Shown here: in pieces, positions 33,950-47,316 of the stretch
Numbering within the stretch: position 1 is the first letter of the stretch
Layout: every line of letters starts with the position of its first letter
Origin: Mallotus nudiflorus
Taxonomy: Eukaryota; Streptophyta; Magnoliopsida; Malpighiales; Euphorbiaceae
Length of the DNA: 64,000 nt
Direction: 5' to 3'
NCBI GenBank assembly: GCA_947683625.1
Contig: CANTUR010000242.1
Span: 124,001-188,000, forward strand
Translations under genes and position numbers: made by a program
The notes under the pieces: generated by a model
Told to the model about the DNA's origin: nothing
What the model saw: only the letters and a program-made list of their open reading frames with translations
Databases searched by the model: none

Positions 33950-36900
33950 AGAGGATTAAAACTAAATAAACTTGTCACCATTTATAGCTTTCGTTAAGAA
34001 ATCTGCTAGGTTGTCTTTGGTATGAATTTTTTGCAAATCAACGGCTCTTTGTTCCACTTTCTCTCGAACAAAGTGATAATGACTTTGAATGTGTTTTAAC
34101 CTTGAATGAAAGGTTGAATTTCTTATGAGATGCAAGGCACCTTAGCTATCACTAAACAAGGAAACTTTCTCTTATTTGTGCCCAAGTTCTAATATTTCCA
34201 TCTTCAATCAAAGTGCTTTTTTATTGGCTTATGTAGCTGTGACATATTCTGCTTCTATTGTTAATGTATCCATAATTGATTATAGTTTTGATACCTAACT
34301 TATAGCATTGCCAGCAAGTGTAAACACATTCCAATTATGGATTTACTTTTATTTAAATCACCTACATAATCTGAGTCGACATATACGCTAATAATAAAGT
34401 TTGATCCTCCATAATATAATGCAACATTTGAGGTTCTTTTGATATATCTTAGGATCCTCTTTATAACATTCCAATGTTCTCTACCATGATTAGACATGTA
34501 CTAATTAACTACTCCTACTACATGTGCAATATCTACTCTTGAACAAATTATAGCGAAAATCAAACTTTCCACTCCTGACATATATGGTATTCAATATATC
34601 TCCATCCTTTCTACTTCACTACTAGGACTCATATTGGAGGATAACTTGAAATTAGAAGGAAGTGGGGTTAAAATTGGCTTACAATTTTGCATATAGAATC
34701 ACCACAAGACTTTCTTCAAGTAGTTTTTCCAAAGAAGCCAAATCTTCCAATTATTTATGTCTTGATGAATTTGCATGTCTAGAATCATGTTTGCTTGTCC
34801 TAAATCCTTCATTTCAAATTCCTTAGCCAATAGTGCCTTCAATTCTTTGATATGAACTTTGTTGGGGTCTATTACGAACATGTCATCAACATACAACAAT
34901 AAAATGATGAAGTCATTTTCAACAAACCTCTTGAAATATGCACAAGGTTCTATATTAAGTCTGTTGTATACAATACTCATAATGAAGGAATCAAATTTCT
35001 TATACCAACACCTCAATGCCTAGTTTAAGCTATATAAAGATTTGTTCAACCTGCAAACCAATTTCTCTTTTCCTTATTCTTCAAAACCTTATGGTTGGAG
35101 CATATAAATCTCTTCCTTAAGGTTTTCATGAAGAAAAGCAGTTTTCACATATGGCTGTTCTACTTGTAAATCAAATGTAGCACACATCACTAGGACTACT
35201 TGAATTGTTGTAAGTTTCTTAGTGTACCCTAGTACTACCAATCTTACATGACATTGCTCTACTTAAATATCACTGTTACACTTAATCTTTTAGACCCAGT
35301 TATTACCAATTAGCTTCCTTCCTTGTTGTAACATTATAAGTTTTTAAGTCTGATTCTTTTGTAGAGTTTCAATTTCTTTATACATTGTTGCCATTCGCTG
35401 AGATGTTTTTGCACTTTCCATTGCTTTTTGAAGAGTTGATGGTTCTCCATCCTCTATTAGAAAGCAGTATGCAACGTTACTCTCCATAATATAATCAAAA
35501 TGCTAACTTAATGCTTTTCTGTCATGAGTTAACTATCAAACTCTAGTTTCTTTAGACATAACTAGTTCTTATTCCTTATTTTTAAGTGCTACATTAAAAG
35601 AATCCTTTTATTCCACATGTATCACGATAGTCTCTAAATTATCCTTTGATGTTCTACTATCACATATTTCTTATAGCTTGCTTGTCCTCTACAAATATTA
35701 CATCTTTACTGATGATGACCTTATGGATAGTAAGATCCCATAAGTAATACCTCTTAACTTTTGCATATTCTAAAAATATGCATTTCTTGAATTTTTGGAT
35801 CTAGCTTTGGGCATTATACATCACTTATGCAAGGTTTCCAAGTACATAGAGGTTTGAGTAATCAACAAGCTTACCAATCCACATCTGCATCAGTGTCTTT
35901 AACTCAATTACAATTGATGGTTACCTATTTATCATATAATAGATGGTATTGACTGCTTCAACCCGAAATGACACCAAAAACTCCTAACATTACCCTTGCC
36001 CTTTCTAATAGGCTTTTGTTAATTTTCTCTACCACTCTATTCTATTAAGGAGTGTATGTTGCATTGAACTACCCTTTGATGCCTTCCTACTTGCAGAATC
36101 TATCAAATTCTTCACTAGTATATTCTCCTCCATTATCTGTCCTTAAACACTTGATCTTGTTTCCAAAATCAAGTTTAACTCATACTTAGAATACTTTGAA
36201 GACTTTAAACATATAAGCTTTCCTCTTAATAAGTTACACCAAACATCATCTAGAGTAGTCATCAATAAAGGACATGAAGTACTTAACTCCTCTTAGGGAT
36301 AGAGTTGGTGTTTGCCACACATCAAAGTGAACCAATTCTAGAATAATTTTACCTTCTAGAGTTATATGTGTTAAACTTTACATGATGTTGCTTGATTATA
36401 ACAAAATGCTCATAAAAGGGTAAGGATACCTTTATGAGGCTAGGAAGTAGCTTATGCTTGGCTAGAATTTTGGTTCTTTGTTATGACATATGGCTTAGTT
36501 TAGAGAGCCACATCATTACAAATTTTTCCCTTGAACCATTTGAAATAAAACATGCTTCTGCCTCCTATAAAGTCTTTCCCATTAACGTATACAAATTTGT
36601 AACTATCTTTTGTACCTTCATTAGTACAAGTGTTCCTCGAATTATTTTTTCTCATTTTTTATTTTAACGATGTACCTGAGATCATCAATCACTCCTATAG
36701 ATAGTAGATTTTTATTTGAGCCCTCCACATGCCGTACATTTTGAATAATGTGAATCGTGCCATTTCACATCCTAAATTTGATGGTTCCAATACTAGTGAT
36801 CTTTAAATGACAATCATTAACTATGAATATAGATCTTCTTAATAAAGGTTCATAATGAGAAAATAACTCTCTTTAAGGGATTATATACCTAGTTGCCATG

Positions 36901-37745
36901 TCCAGGAGCCACACAATATAAAATTTCTTTCTTTGTGTATTAATCGCCACCGCTTTATTATATAGAGTGATACCATTATCTGATGTACCTATAACATTTC
37001 CTTGAGGGCTGGAACATTTTAAATTCCAAAAATCCTTCTTCAAGTGACCCTTTTTGCCATAATTATAACACTTGATATTTTTCTTACTGCTTGATTTTGA
37101 TTTGCATTGTCTTTGCCTCTGCTTGTTGCAAATTCACTATCTTTTCTTCCTTATTTTTATGCTTACTTTCTTCCTTTAGAATAATGGCTACAACATCATC
37201 AAAGTCTCAATAATCTGTGAGGAAATTATTTGTCAAGTTGATAATAAGTTGATCATACTAATCATATAGACTTTGAAGTAGAAGTTTGACATGTTCATTT
37301 AACTTAACTTTATATCCCAACAATGTGAGTTAAGAAAATAAAGTATTTAGCGTATTTATGTGCTCTATCATTAAAGTAAATTTTTCTATCTGAAGAGTAT
37401 AAATTTTTCTTTTAAGAAATGTTTTATTATTAACTGACTTAGCCTCATAAAGTCTAGTAGTTGATCCTAAATCTCCTTTGCAGTTTTCCTTTCTTTTATA
37501 CTTGACAGTATCTCATCTTCTAATGTCAAATAAAGATTTGCAACAACATTCTAGTCCATCTCGTTCTACTAAATATTATTTATGAATTCCTTTGGTCTTT
37601 TGCTAATAGTTACCAAGCAATTATCTTTTCTTAGTATTGCCTTTATCTTTAATTTCCATAGTGAAAAAAAAAATCTCCCATTAAATTTTCAATCTCGTAC
37701 TTCACTACGATTGCTTTTATCACAATTCATGAACTAGATGATCTA
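33950..37745 (-). pseudogene. Copia gag-pol remnant
   Basis: Minus strand, high to low. A gag trace lies at 37700-37050 with a CCHC-like knuckle (CYNYGKKGHLKK-type, damaged) near 37060. Integrase traces lie around 36400-35700. RT has PCAYFKRFVENDFIILLLYV then YVDDMFVID near 34890 and KEFEMKDLGQANMILDMQIH. The RNase H side reads HWNVIKRILRYIKRT and VYVDSDYVGDLNKSKS at 34480-34310. The catalytic YVDD survives; stops occur roughly every 100-300 bp elsewhere. Confidence 0.8.
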
Positions 37746-37752
37746 ATACTAC

Positions 37753-38150
37753 TTATTATGAAAATTGAGGATTGGATTGTAAATGGAATAGAGAAAATTG
37801 CAGCTAAAATAATTGAAATAATAAAATGGAAGAAAAAATGGAAAACACCAAACAAATATGGAAAAAACCACAGGCAAGAATAGAAGAATTTCACCACAAA
37901 AAGTAATAGGAGTTATAATAATTTTCTCTCTATTACCTAAGGAGATCATAATAAAACATTCTTAAAAATAAGAGAAAACCCATGCTCTATATTTTTCACT
38001 CACTAGGAGATTACTCTCATTACACTCATGGACTCACTCTCTCATCGTGTCCACTACTACAACTCTCGCTCACACACTCTCAATGGCCATCTTTCCATAC
38101 GTATTTATGGGCATTATCAATCCTTTTTTTTAATTTGAGATGATTAATAA
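37753..38150 (-). repeat. 5' LTR of the copia remnant, outer end lost
   Basis: Matches 33374-33942 up to about 38145. A degraded Met-tRNA primer site (minus strand AGTATTAGATC) lies just inside at about 37740-37751. Confidence 0.75.
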
Positions 38151-38672
38151 GAATGACATATGTTGAATGTTCAAAGTATTTAAATACATAAGTAGTTTCC
38201 CACTTGTGTTTGCACTTATGTGCAGTAGTTCATTTATTAAGGGTTCTTGAGTTTTAATTAAAGGACACTTATTAGCCGAAGATTTTGCATGATTCTTCCT
38301 ATCTCTTTAACATATATATTCAACAAATACTACTGTCAAACATTTGGTTGTATCATAGATTCAATATTTGAGCTTGAACTTCATTCAACTTATTTAATTC
38401 AATTATTTGATCCATGACTGACTCAATAATTGTGTGGCGATTTAGTATATACTGGTAGTGACTAATTAGGTTTCAATGATGCCTTATCGTCCAAGCAATT
38501 CATGAAGGCTTTGAGGGTGGTTTCATAGGACCTTTGTACATTAAAACTAAACTTGTGTTTGATTTCTTATAAACATATTTTTTATCACATACTAGGTTCT
38601 CAAGGCAGTCATGTATGACATTTTAGACCAACAATTTAACTTTTCCAAAACACACTTAATTTGATTATATTT
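38151..38672. other. Unassigned AT-rich sequence
   Basis: No gene recognised. It lies between the truncated copia LTR and the TSD of chromovirus B (ATTTT, 38673-38677). Confidence 0.5.
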
Positions 38673-38677
38673 ATTTT

Positions 38678-41600
38678 TGTCACGACCCAAAATAGGGGCC
38701 ATGACCGGCGCTAGGGAACAGGAATTCTTTCGAATCCGGAACCCGTAGCAAGCCTAAAAATAAAATGAACATGCAATAACAACAATAACCATAATATAAT
38801 ATGCAGCGGAAAATAAAAATAATCATAATATCATAATATGATTTTCATATCAACTGGATTTAAATCAAATCCCATCTCAAAGATATATAATCTTTAATAC
38901 AAATCCAGTTTCAATATACAATACATCACTTAAAAATAAAATACATGAAATCCAATATTGTAATTCACAACTACTGTAGTGTCTAGATAAAATAAACAAG
39001 ACTCAAGTAGATAATTTACATAAAGAAGCCGGGGCGGAAGAAATCCGACGTATCGACCTGCTACTGAGGTCTGAGGATGTTGACTCTCCTGAAAAATAGT
39101 CAACGGAGGGGAGTCAGACCTCACTGAGTGAATTACTATAATATATATACATACACTCTAAATGACAATGCATACAGTCAATAATACATGTCTAATATGT
39201 ATATATACAGGCAATTCATACAGATGCAGAAAAATCATTTTTTATATATTTTATCTGAAAATCATCTTTTATGAAGGATCACATAGAACCCTAGACTATC
39301 GCAACCTCAGAAATAGTGTTAAACAACACTCTGGCCATACAGGCTCACTTATTCCAAATATATCCACTTAATCCATTTGGACAGTAGATTGGCCCCGAGA
39401 CACTAAGTCAACCGAGCTCCAGCAGTCTGACTGCCAGTGTGATTGGCCCCGAGACACTTGGTCAGCCAAGCTCCAGCAATCACACCCAAACCACATCTCA
39501 CATATCAATAATCATAATCAAATCAATATCCACAAATAAGTCAGTATTATAGCCTAAAACTATAGGCGTACCGGTACGTACTCGGTCCTAGTGCTGCCCA
39601 CTAGGTAGCACGTTCTATTGATATCCTTCATTAATAAATAATATAAAACATTCATTCACAATTAAATGATGCATGAATTTAAATAAAACAACAATATAAA
39701 CCATATATATACCGGAAATATACCAGACATAAACCAGGTATATTTCGAGTATATATATATCAAATAAATCCAATCAAATCATAAATTAAACTAAAAATAT
39801 ATTTAAAAACATTTTAAATATATTTTAGTAACAAAACATGTATATAATTTATTATATACCAAAAATAAACCAAAAATATACTTAATATAAACTTAAGAAA
39901 TAATCAAATTATTTATGCATATTTAATCAACATAAAACATGCATTTCTAAATCATGCATCCTAAGCATATATATATAGTATAGTAACTCACCTAATGCGC
40001 TCCTCGAGACAGGTCCGACGGGCCTGGTCCACTAACCCTCGGTCTCGGCGCAACTAAACAAGAAATAAATAACCGATATCAGAATAACCCTAGTAGAAAT
40101 CCTAGAATTCAATCTAGAGTATTAAACACAGAATCGGAAATTAGGGTTCGACTGGACATCACGTTTTATGAGAATTCTATCAAAAATCCGGCAGAACCTC
40201 CCCTGTAAAATGGAAATCTCTCTACTCAAAAGAGTAGAGCCGACCCTACAAAGAAACACACTTCGAAAAACAAGCTCAACACAAATAAAATCCCACAGTC
40301 GGACTCCAAACTACAGTCCACCGACCGGGGTCCACAAACACAGAATAATTCCAGATATACCAAAAATATCCTTACAACTTAGAAATACATCTCATAGGTA
40401 AAAATTACATAATTAACCTTGAAACACTATAAAAACCGATTAAAACTCATTTTATTAAAAAAACCGTATTTTATATATATAATTGAAAATAATTCACGAA
40501 AAATAGTTTTAATTAATTAAAAATACCGAATAATTTATAGAAATCATTTTTATACCTTAAATAACTAATAAAACCAATTAAATTACATTTTTAGACAATT
40601 TAGGGTAAAATTACCAAAATACCCCTATATATATAAATATACTTAATTTACTTCAAAAATTCACCAAAAATTATACAATTATCCAAAATTAATTTTCTCA
40701 ACATATTTATCAATAATATCAATATTTAAACTCAATTAACCAATTAATTTCCATTAAAAACACATTTAACCTAATTTTTCCAAAATTCCATAAACTTCAA
40801 TAATTCAAAATAAATACTTAGAAATTCATAAAAATTCCAAATAAATTCCTATAATTCATTTCAACACCTAATTTAACCATAAACTCCAATTTCATAATTT
40901 AAATAATTAATTTCCGAAAATTAGAAAATAATATTAAAATATTCAAAAATACCCAAAAATCCAAACAATCTCCAAAAATTCTACAAAAATTCATACATGA
41001 AGATTAAGCTACTAGGAACAACAATTGTGAAGGGAGTTTCCATGAATCATCCAATTCGAAGCTCAAAAAAAATCGAAAACCCTAATAGGCCAAAATTGAA
41101 AAATCAAAACCTAAGCAATTCTAGACCATTTTAGCTCAAACCAAAGCTAGAATCACACTCACCGGAGCTCAAGGAGAAGAAAGAGACCGGCGGTGTCAAA
41201 AACGGTGGTCGGAATCGACGTGATCGATGGTGGATCGATTTTCGGCTTCTCCGGCCAAAACTGATCTCCAGACGTCGGAAACGGCCTCCTCAGGCGGCGA
41301 AATTGGTCGGGGAAGATGGTGGCACACCGGACGGCACACCCATGGTGAAGAAACGGCATCGCAGCGACCGAAAACGGAGAAGGGAAGAATCGGGAGGAAG
41401 AAGAAGAAGTCGGGGGCAAAATGGTAATTTTACAATTCTTTTGATTTTTGACAAATATATGTATATATATATACTTTATACTATATATTAAAATAATATT
41501 AAATTACACACACCAAATATACACCACACACATAAAATTTAATATTTTAATAATTTATACTAAATAAAATTAATTAAATAACAATAAAACAATTAAATAA

Positions 41601-41926
41601 TTAATAAAATATTAGGGTAATAATAAACCCTAATTAAATAAATATACACACACAATCTTTATTTAATAATTTAAAAATATGTATGAGTTCATGCAAGTCC
41701 GTAAATACATTTAAAATAATTAATAATACATTGTTTACGTGAAAATTTCCCCGAAAATGCAAGTCCCGGGAAAATTTTACGTAAAACACTAAAAATAATA
41801 TACAGTAATTAAAATAGGTTTTAAATACATATTAACTCGTAAAAATATCACATATATATTCAAAATTTATTAACACTGCATATCCCGGTATAGTGTAAAA
41901 ATATTTTAAAAACACGGGATATTACA
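38678..41926 (-). repeat. 3' LTR of chromovirus B
   Basis: 3249 bp, TGTCACGACCC to GATATTACA. On the minus strand: TA-rich promoter near 41455-41480, leader 41450-41163, GCTCCG|GTGAGT at 41162, TTTCTTTGTAG|G at 40246, stem-loop 40220-40239, long fold-back 40163-40211, ATTAG|GTGAGT at 39991 and CTATTTTTCAG|GA at 39089. Tandem stem modules lie at about 39380-39490. Short open frames on both strands over the leader (41159-41427) are not convincing genes. Confidence 0.95.
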
Positions 41927-41940
41927 GTCTCCCCCCCTTA
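41927..41940 (-). other. Polypurine tract of chromovirus B
   Basis: On the minus strand TAAGGGGGGGAGAC immediately precedes the 3' LTR start TGTAATATCCCG. Confidence 0.9.
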
Positions 41941-41973
41941 CAAGAATTCGTCCCCGAATTCCAGAAAACAAGA

Positions 41974-44900
41974 TCAAGAAGGAAAGAGATACGGGTAAGA
42001 AGCTCGCATCTCAGCTTCAGTCTCCCACGTATGCTCTTCAACTCTGTCGCTACGCCATAGAACCTTGACCATCGGAATCTACTTCGATCGCAACTATCGA
42101 ACTTGATAATCAACGATCGCCACAAGTTCTTCCACAAATGTCAAATCTTCACTCACTTCCACACTGTCAGGCTGCAACACGTGCGAAGGGTCTGAGATAT
42201 ACTTCCTCAACATCGAGATATGAAATACTGGATGCACTTGTGACATACTCGGAGGCAAATCCAACCGATATGCAACAGTGCCAACTCTCTCCAGAATTTC
42301 AAACGGTCCAATATATCTCGGTGCTAACTTACCCTTCCTGCCAAATCTCATCACACCTTTCATCGGAGATACTTTCAGAAAAACAAAATCTCCAACCTGA
42401 AACTCCACATCTCTGTGCCTAGGATCCGCATAACTCTTCTGTCTACTAACTGCGGTCTCTAATCTGCGCTTAATCACGATGACCTTCTCTGTAGCATCCT
42501 GAACCATCCCTGGTCCAGTCAAAGCTCTCTCACCAATCTCATCCCAACTCAACGGGGATCTACACTTCCTTCCATACAACGCTTCATACGGTGCCATACC
42601 AATACTGCTATGGTAGCTGTTATTATATGCAAACTCAACAAGCGACAAATGATCATCCCAGCTACCTCCCAAATCCAGGACACACATCCTTAACATATCT
42701 TCCAGTGTCTGGATCGTCCTCTCAGACTGACCATCTATCTGAGGATGAAAAGTAGTACTGAAATTCAACCTAGTGCCCATCGCTTCTTGCAACTTCTGCC
42801 AAAAACGAGAAGTAAACACCGAACCTCTATCTGACATAATGGACACAGGTACTCCATGAAGGCACACAATATGCTTCACATACAACTTCGCCAATCTAGC
42901 AACTGAATATGTGGCTTTCACAGGCAAGAAATGGGCAGACTTCGTCAATCTGTCTACGATCACCCAGATGGAATCGTATCCATCCTTCGAACGAGGTAAA
43001 CCGACCACAAAATCCATAGCTATCCTTTCCCACTTCCACTCGGGAATAGGAAGAGGCTGAAGCTTCCCAGAAGGCTTCTGATGTTCGGCTTTCACTTGCT
43101 GACACGTCAAACACTTAGCAACATAATCAGCAACATCCTTCTTCAATCCATCCCACCAGTATAGATCTCTGATACTGTGGTACATCTTAGTAATACTTGG
43201 ATGAACGCTGTAGGCTGTGGAATGTGCTTCCTCTAAAATCTCCTCTCTCAAGTCATCCACATCTGGAACACACAATCTACCACTGATCCACAACACACCA
43301 TCATCATCGAGTGTGAAATCAGTGAACTTCCCTGCTCTGACATTCTTTGCAAGCTCTTCCAGAATAGGATCTCGGCTCTGAGCTGCTTTAATCCTATCCC
43401 TCAGTACAAATCGTACTTTAAATTGAGCTAACAGTCCACCTGATCTACTAATCTTCATCATCAGACCTTGATCCACCAACAAATGCAACTCCTGGATCAA
43501 TGGTCTCCTCTCAACACCGATGTGAGCAAGACTACCTGAGGACTTCCTACTCAAGGCATCTGCTACAACATTAGCTTTACCCGGATGGTAAAGAATCTCA
43601 CAATCATAGTCCTTCAACAATTCCAACCATCTTCTCTGCCTCAAATTCAAATCTCGCTGCTGGAAAATATACTTAAGGCTCTTGTGATCAGTAAATATCT
43701 CACAAGTCACCCCATACAAATAATGTCTCCAAATCTTCAAAGCAAAGATCACTGCAGCCATCTCAAGATCATGTGTGGGATAGTTCTGCTCATGCTTCTT
43801 CAACTGCCTCGAAGCATAGGCTATCACCTTTCCATTCTGCATCAACACACAACCAAGACCAATTCTAGAGGCATCACAGTAAACTGTGAACTTATCCACA
43901 CTATTAGGCAAAGCTAATACTGGCGCTGTGGTCAACTTCTCCTTCAACAACTGAAAACTATTCTCACAAGCTTCTGACCACTCGAATCTAACATTCTTCT
44001 GAGTCAAGCGAGTCATAGGGGCTGCTATCCTGGAAAAATCCTGCACAAACCGCCTATAATACCCGGCTAAACCCAAAAAAACTCTGAATCTCTGAAACAG
44101 AAGTAGGTCTAGGCCATTCAGATACTGCCTTAACCTTCTGTGGATCAACCTGAATACCTTCTTTAGACACTACGTGTCCAAGAAAAGAAACACTCTCCAT
44201 CCAAAAATCACACTTCGAGAATTTAGCATAAAGCTGATGATCTCTCAGTGTCTGTAGTACAATCCTCAAGTGATATACATGCTCTTCCATACTCCTCGAA
44301 TATACTAGTATATCATCAATGAAGACTACTACAAACTGATCCACATATGGTCTGAATACCCTGTTCATCAAGTCCATAAAAGCTGCTGGTGCATTAGTCA
44401 AACCAAAAGACATCACCAGAAACTCATAATGACCATAACTAGTGCGGAACACTGTCTTAGGAATATCAGCTTCAGTAATCCGTAGCTGATGATAACCCGA
44501 CCTCAAATCAACCTTAGAAAAGAACTATGCACCCTGTAACTGATCAAACAAATCATCTATCCTCGGGAGAGGATACTTGTTCTTCACTGTCACCTTATTA
44601 AGCTCTCTGTAGTCAATGCACAGTCTTAGGGTACCATCCTTCTTCTTCACAAACAGGACTGGTGCACCCCAAGGAGAAACACTAGGTCTGATAAAACCCT
44701 TATCCAACAACTCTTGCAACTGCTCCTTTAACTCTCTCAACTCTGCAGGAGCCATACGATAGGGTGGCATAGATATAGGAGTAGTACCTGGTACCACATC
44801 TATACAGAACTCAATCTCTCTGTGAGGTGGTAAACCTGGTAACTCCTCGGGAAAAACATCAGGAAACTCATAAGCAACAGGAACATCTGTGAGTGACAAC

Positions 44901-46708
44901 TTCTCCACTGACGTACCCCTAACCAATGCCAAAAACCCCTGACAACCTTTCCTCAACAACTTCCTAGCTGTAATAGCAGAAATAAGATTCTGAGGTGCTG
45001 AACTCCTATCACCAACAAACTTAAACTCTACTTCACCAGGAATTCTAAAAGTCACCTCCTTATTCCTGCAATCTACCACGGCAAAGTGCTGAGATAACCA
45101 ATCCATTCCTAAAATAACATCAAACTCCATCACATCCAACAATATCAAATCAGTGGGTAATTCTCTATCTCCCACGAGAACTGGACAACCAGAAAGAACA
45201 ATATCGGCGTCCAAAGAATCGCTCAGAGGAGTGGCAACAGACAAAGGAAAAGCCATCCTCGAAGCTGGCCAACAAGATTTAGAAGCAAAAATAGGAGAAA
45301 CAAATGAATGCGTGGCACCCGGATCAAACAAAACCCATGCATCCAGGTAACAAATAGAAACAATACCTACCACGACTACATTAGATGCCTGAGCATCCTG
45401 CTGAGTCAGATGAAAAACTCTGGCCTGACCTCGACCTCCCTGCTGACTGGTAGAAGCCTGGCCAACACCTCTGGCACCTCCTCTAGTACCTCTACCACGA
45501 CTCTGCTGTGGAACAAACTGAGTGGAACTCTGATGCTGGGCTGGTGGTAACTGAAATGGCACGGGTGCTGCACTAGCAATCGACTGCTGTGGGAATCGCG
45601 GAATCTGCTGCTGCTGATACCCGGAATAAGGACACGATCTGGCAAAATGTCCTGTCTGCCCACATCTGAAACATGTCAGTGGTGTCAGATAACACGGTCC
45701 CTGATGGACTCTACCACAAGTCTGACAAACACTGGCGGCTGATCCAAAACTACGACCACTGCTGCTGCTCGAAGCACCTGACCCAAATCTGAATGATCTA
45801 CGCTAACCTCCACGGCCATGTCTACTGCTCTGATGCACTCACTGCTGCTGTCTCTGACTTTGCTGAGTCGAACCTCGCTGTTGACTACTCGAACCAACAT
45901 GAAAACTCGAATACGGAGTAGCCTGCAATCCACTCGACTAAACTCCTAGCTGGTAATAATCAAGCATCGCTCCCTGCCTAACTAACCTCAGCTCAATCTC
46001 CTTAGCTAGCTCAATCACAGACTCGAGAGTAAGGCCTGCTGTAGGCATACCAGCAAAAGCTGAACCCAAACCAGTAACGTACGTAGTAACAGTGAAATAC
46101 TGATCTCGCATCAGATCCTTTGCATATCTACCCAGACGAAGAAACTCTCGGGTATACTCCTCTACAGATCGATCTCCACGAGAAATACTAATCAAACGAA
46201 GAGGCTCTGGAAAAAATCTCCTCATGAATCGCTCTCGAAACTGAGCCCATGTCATCGTCATCATATAGGGCTGGATCATCTGAATGAACCAATCTAAGGC
46301 TGGTCCCTCGACAGACAACTCAACGATCATGATCCGCTAGTACTCAGTATGAGCAGTCCGAGTCCTAGTCTCAATCGCATGCAGAAAATCTAAAGGATCA
46401 GAAGTACCATCAAAAGCAATCCTGCCAACTCGGGCATAGAACAAAGCTGCCTCAGGGTCAGACATACCCTGCTGATAGGCAGGCTGAACAGGCTGAACAA
46501 TTGGAGGAACAGGAACATCAAACTCAGGCTCTACAGGCTCCTCGTCCTGTAACTCTCTCTGCCTATGACGACCTGCCGCTCCTCGAGGTCTACCTCTGCC
46601 ACGACCTCTACGTCTAACTGGCTGCTCAGGAGGTAAAACCTCATCCTGAAAAGACTCATCATCCTCGGCCACAACGACCGGTGGAGCGACACGCGCTCGC
46701 CTCCTCAT
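41974..46708 (-). pseudogene. Gag-pol polyprotein of chromovirus B (five nonsense codons, one frameshift, two further stops in the tail)
   Basis: Gag and pol share one frame from the ATG at 46708. Gag: MRRRARVAPP, a Gly-Arg run, LDFLHAIETRTRTAHTEY, ALDWFIQMIQPYMM, EYTREFLRLGRY and zinc knuckle CFRCGQTGHFARSC near 45650. Protease: LFDPGATHSFVS near 45315. RT: VKKKDGTLRLCIDYRELNK, then VVVFIDDILVYSRS near 44320. RNase H: YCDASRIGLGCVL (43870). Integrase: H-H-C-C zinc region with CLTCQQVKAEH (43100), then DSIWVIVDRLTKSAHFLPV and VEFAYNNSYHSSIG. Tail: VHPVFHISMLRKYISDPS, then a chromodomain-like WETEAEMR end at 41974. In-frame stops lie at 46337-46339, 45938-45940, 45839-45841, 45803-45805 and 44525-44527. 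The frame changes at a 7-base T run (44075-44081). Stops at 42094 and about 42079 interrupt the tail. Confidence 0.95.
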
Positions 46709-46889
46709 TCTGAAAAGACAAACGGAAAGATTCAGACAAAATAGACAACAGAGGAATAACGCTGAAAACTACAGCAAGGAATACTCATCAAGACATACTC
46801 GAACCTAATACACTGCAGTAGTCCAACCGAAAACACAACTTTAAAACTAAGGCCACAACTCACATAACTAAGCCCTGACACAGAACTCT

Positions 46890-46902
46890 GCTCTGATACC
46901 AA
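46890..46902 (-). other. Primer binding site of chromovirus B
   Basis: On the minus strand TTGGTATCAGAGC, an exact match to the initiator-tRNA-Met complement used by chromoviruses, three bases inside the 5' LTR. Confidence 0.95.
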
Positions 46903-47316
46903 CTTTGTCACGACCCAAAACAGGGGCCATGATCGGCGCTAGGGAACGGGAATTCTTTCGAATCCGGAACCCGTAGCAAGCCTAAAAATAAAATGAACAT
47001 GCAATAACAACAATAACCATAATATAATATGCAGCGGAAAATAAAAATAATCATAAAATCATAATATGATTTTCATATCAACTGGATTTAAATCAAATCC
47101 CATCTCAAAGATATATAATCTTTAATACAAATCCAGTTTCAATATACAATACATCACTTAAAAATAAAATACATGAAATCCAATACTGTAATTCACAACT
47201 ACTGCAGTGTCTAGATAAAATAAACAAGACTCAAGTAGATAATTTACATAAAGAAGCCGGGGCGGAAGAAATCTGACGTATCGACCTGCTACTGAGGTCT
47301 GAGGATGTTGACTCTC

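Larger units (their letters stand above)
33374..38150 (-). mobile_element. Ty1/copia remnant with one full and one truncated LTR
   Basis: A minus-strand copia element bounded by LTRs at 33374-33942 and 37753-about 38150, sharing long matching blocks (TTTTTCACTC.TTAGGAGATT, CACACTCTCAATGGCCATC). The right LTR lacks about 150 bp of its outer end, so no TSD can be checked. Internal length of 3.8 kb with heavily broken gag-pol. Confidence 0.85.

Noticed and set aside
39162..39371. Small frame repeated at 47390-47599 (MTMHTVNNTC start)
   Set aside because: It is identical only because the two LTRs are recent copies; it sits in the AT-rich candidate intron and is not kept in the other LTRs.
45685..45933. 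Alternative-frame 82-codon ORF in gag of chromovirus B
   Set aside because: The true gag frame, though interrupted by TAG/TGA, carries the CCHC and linker homology; this is a shadow frame.
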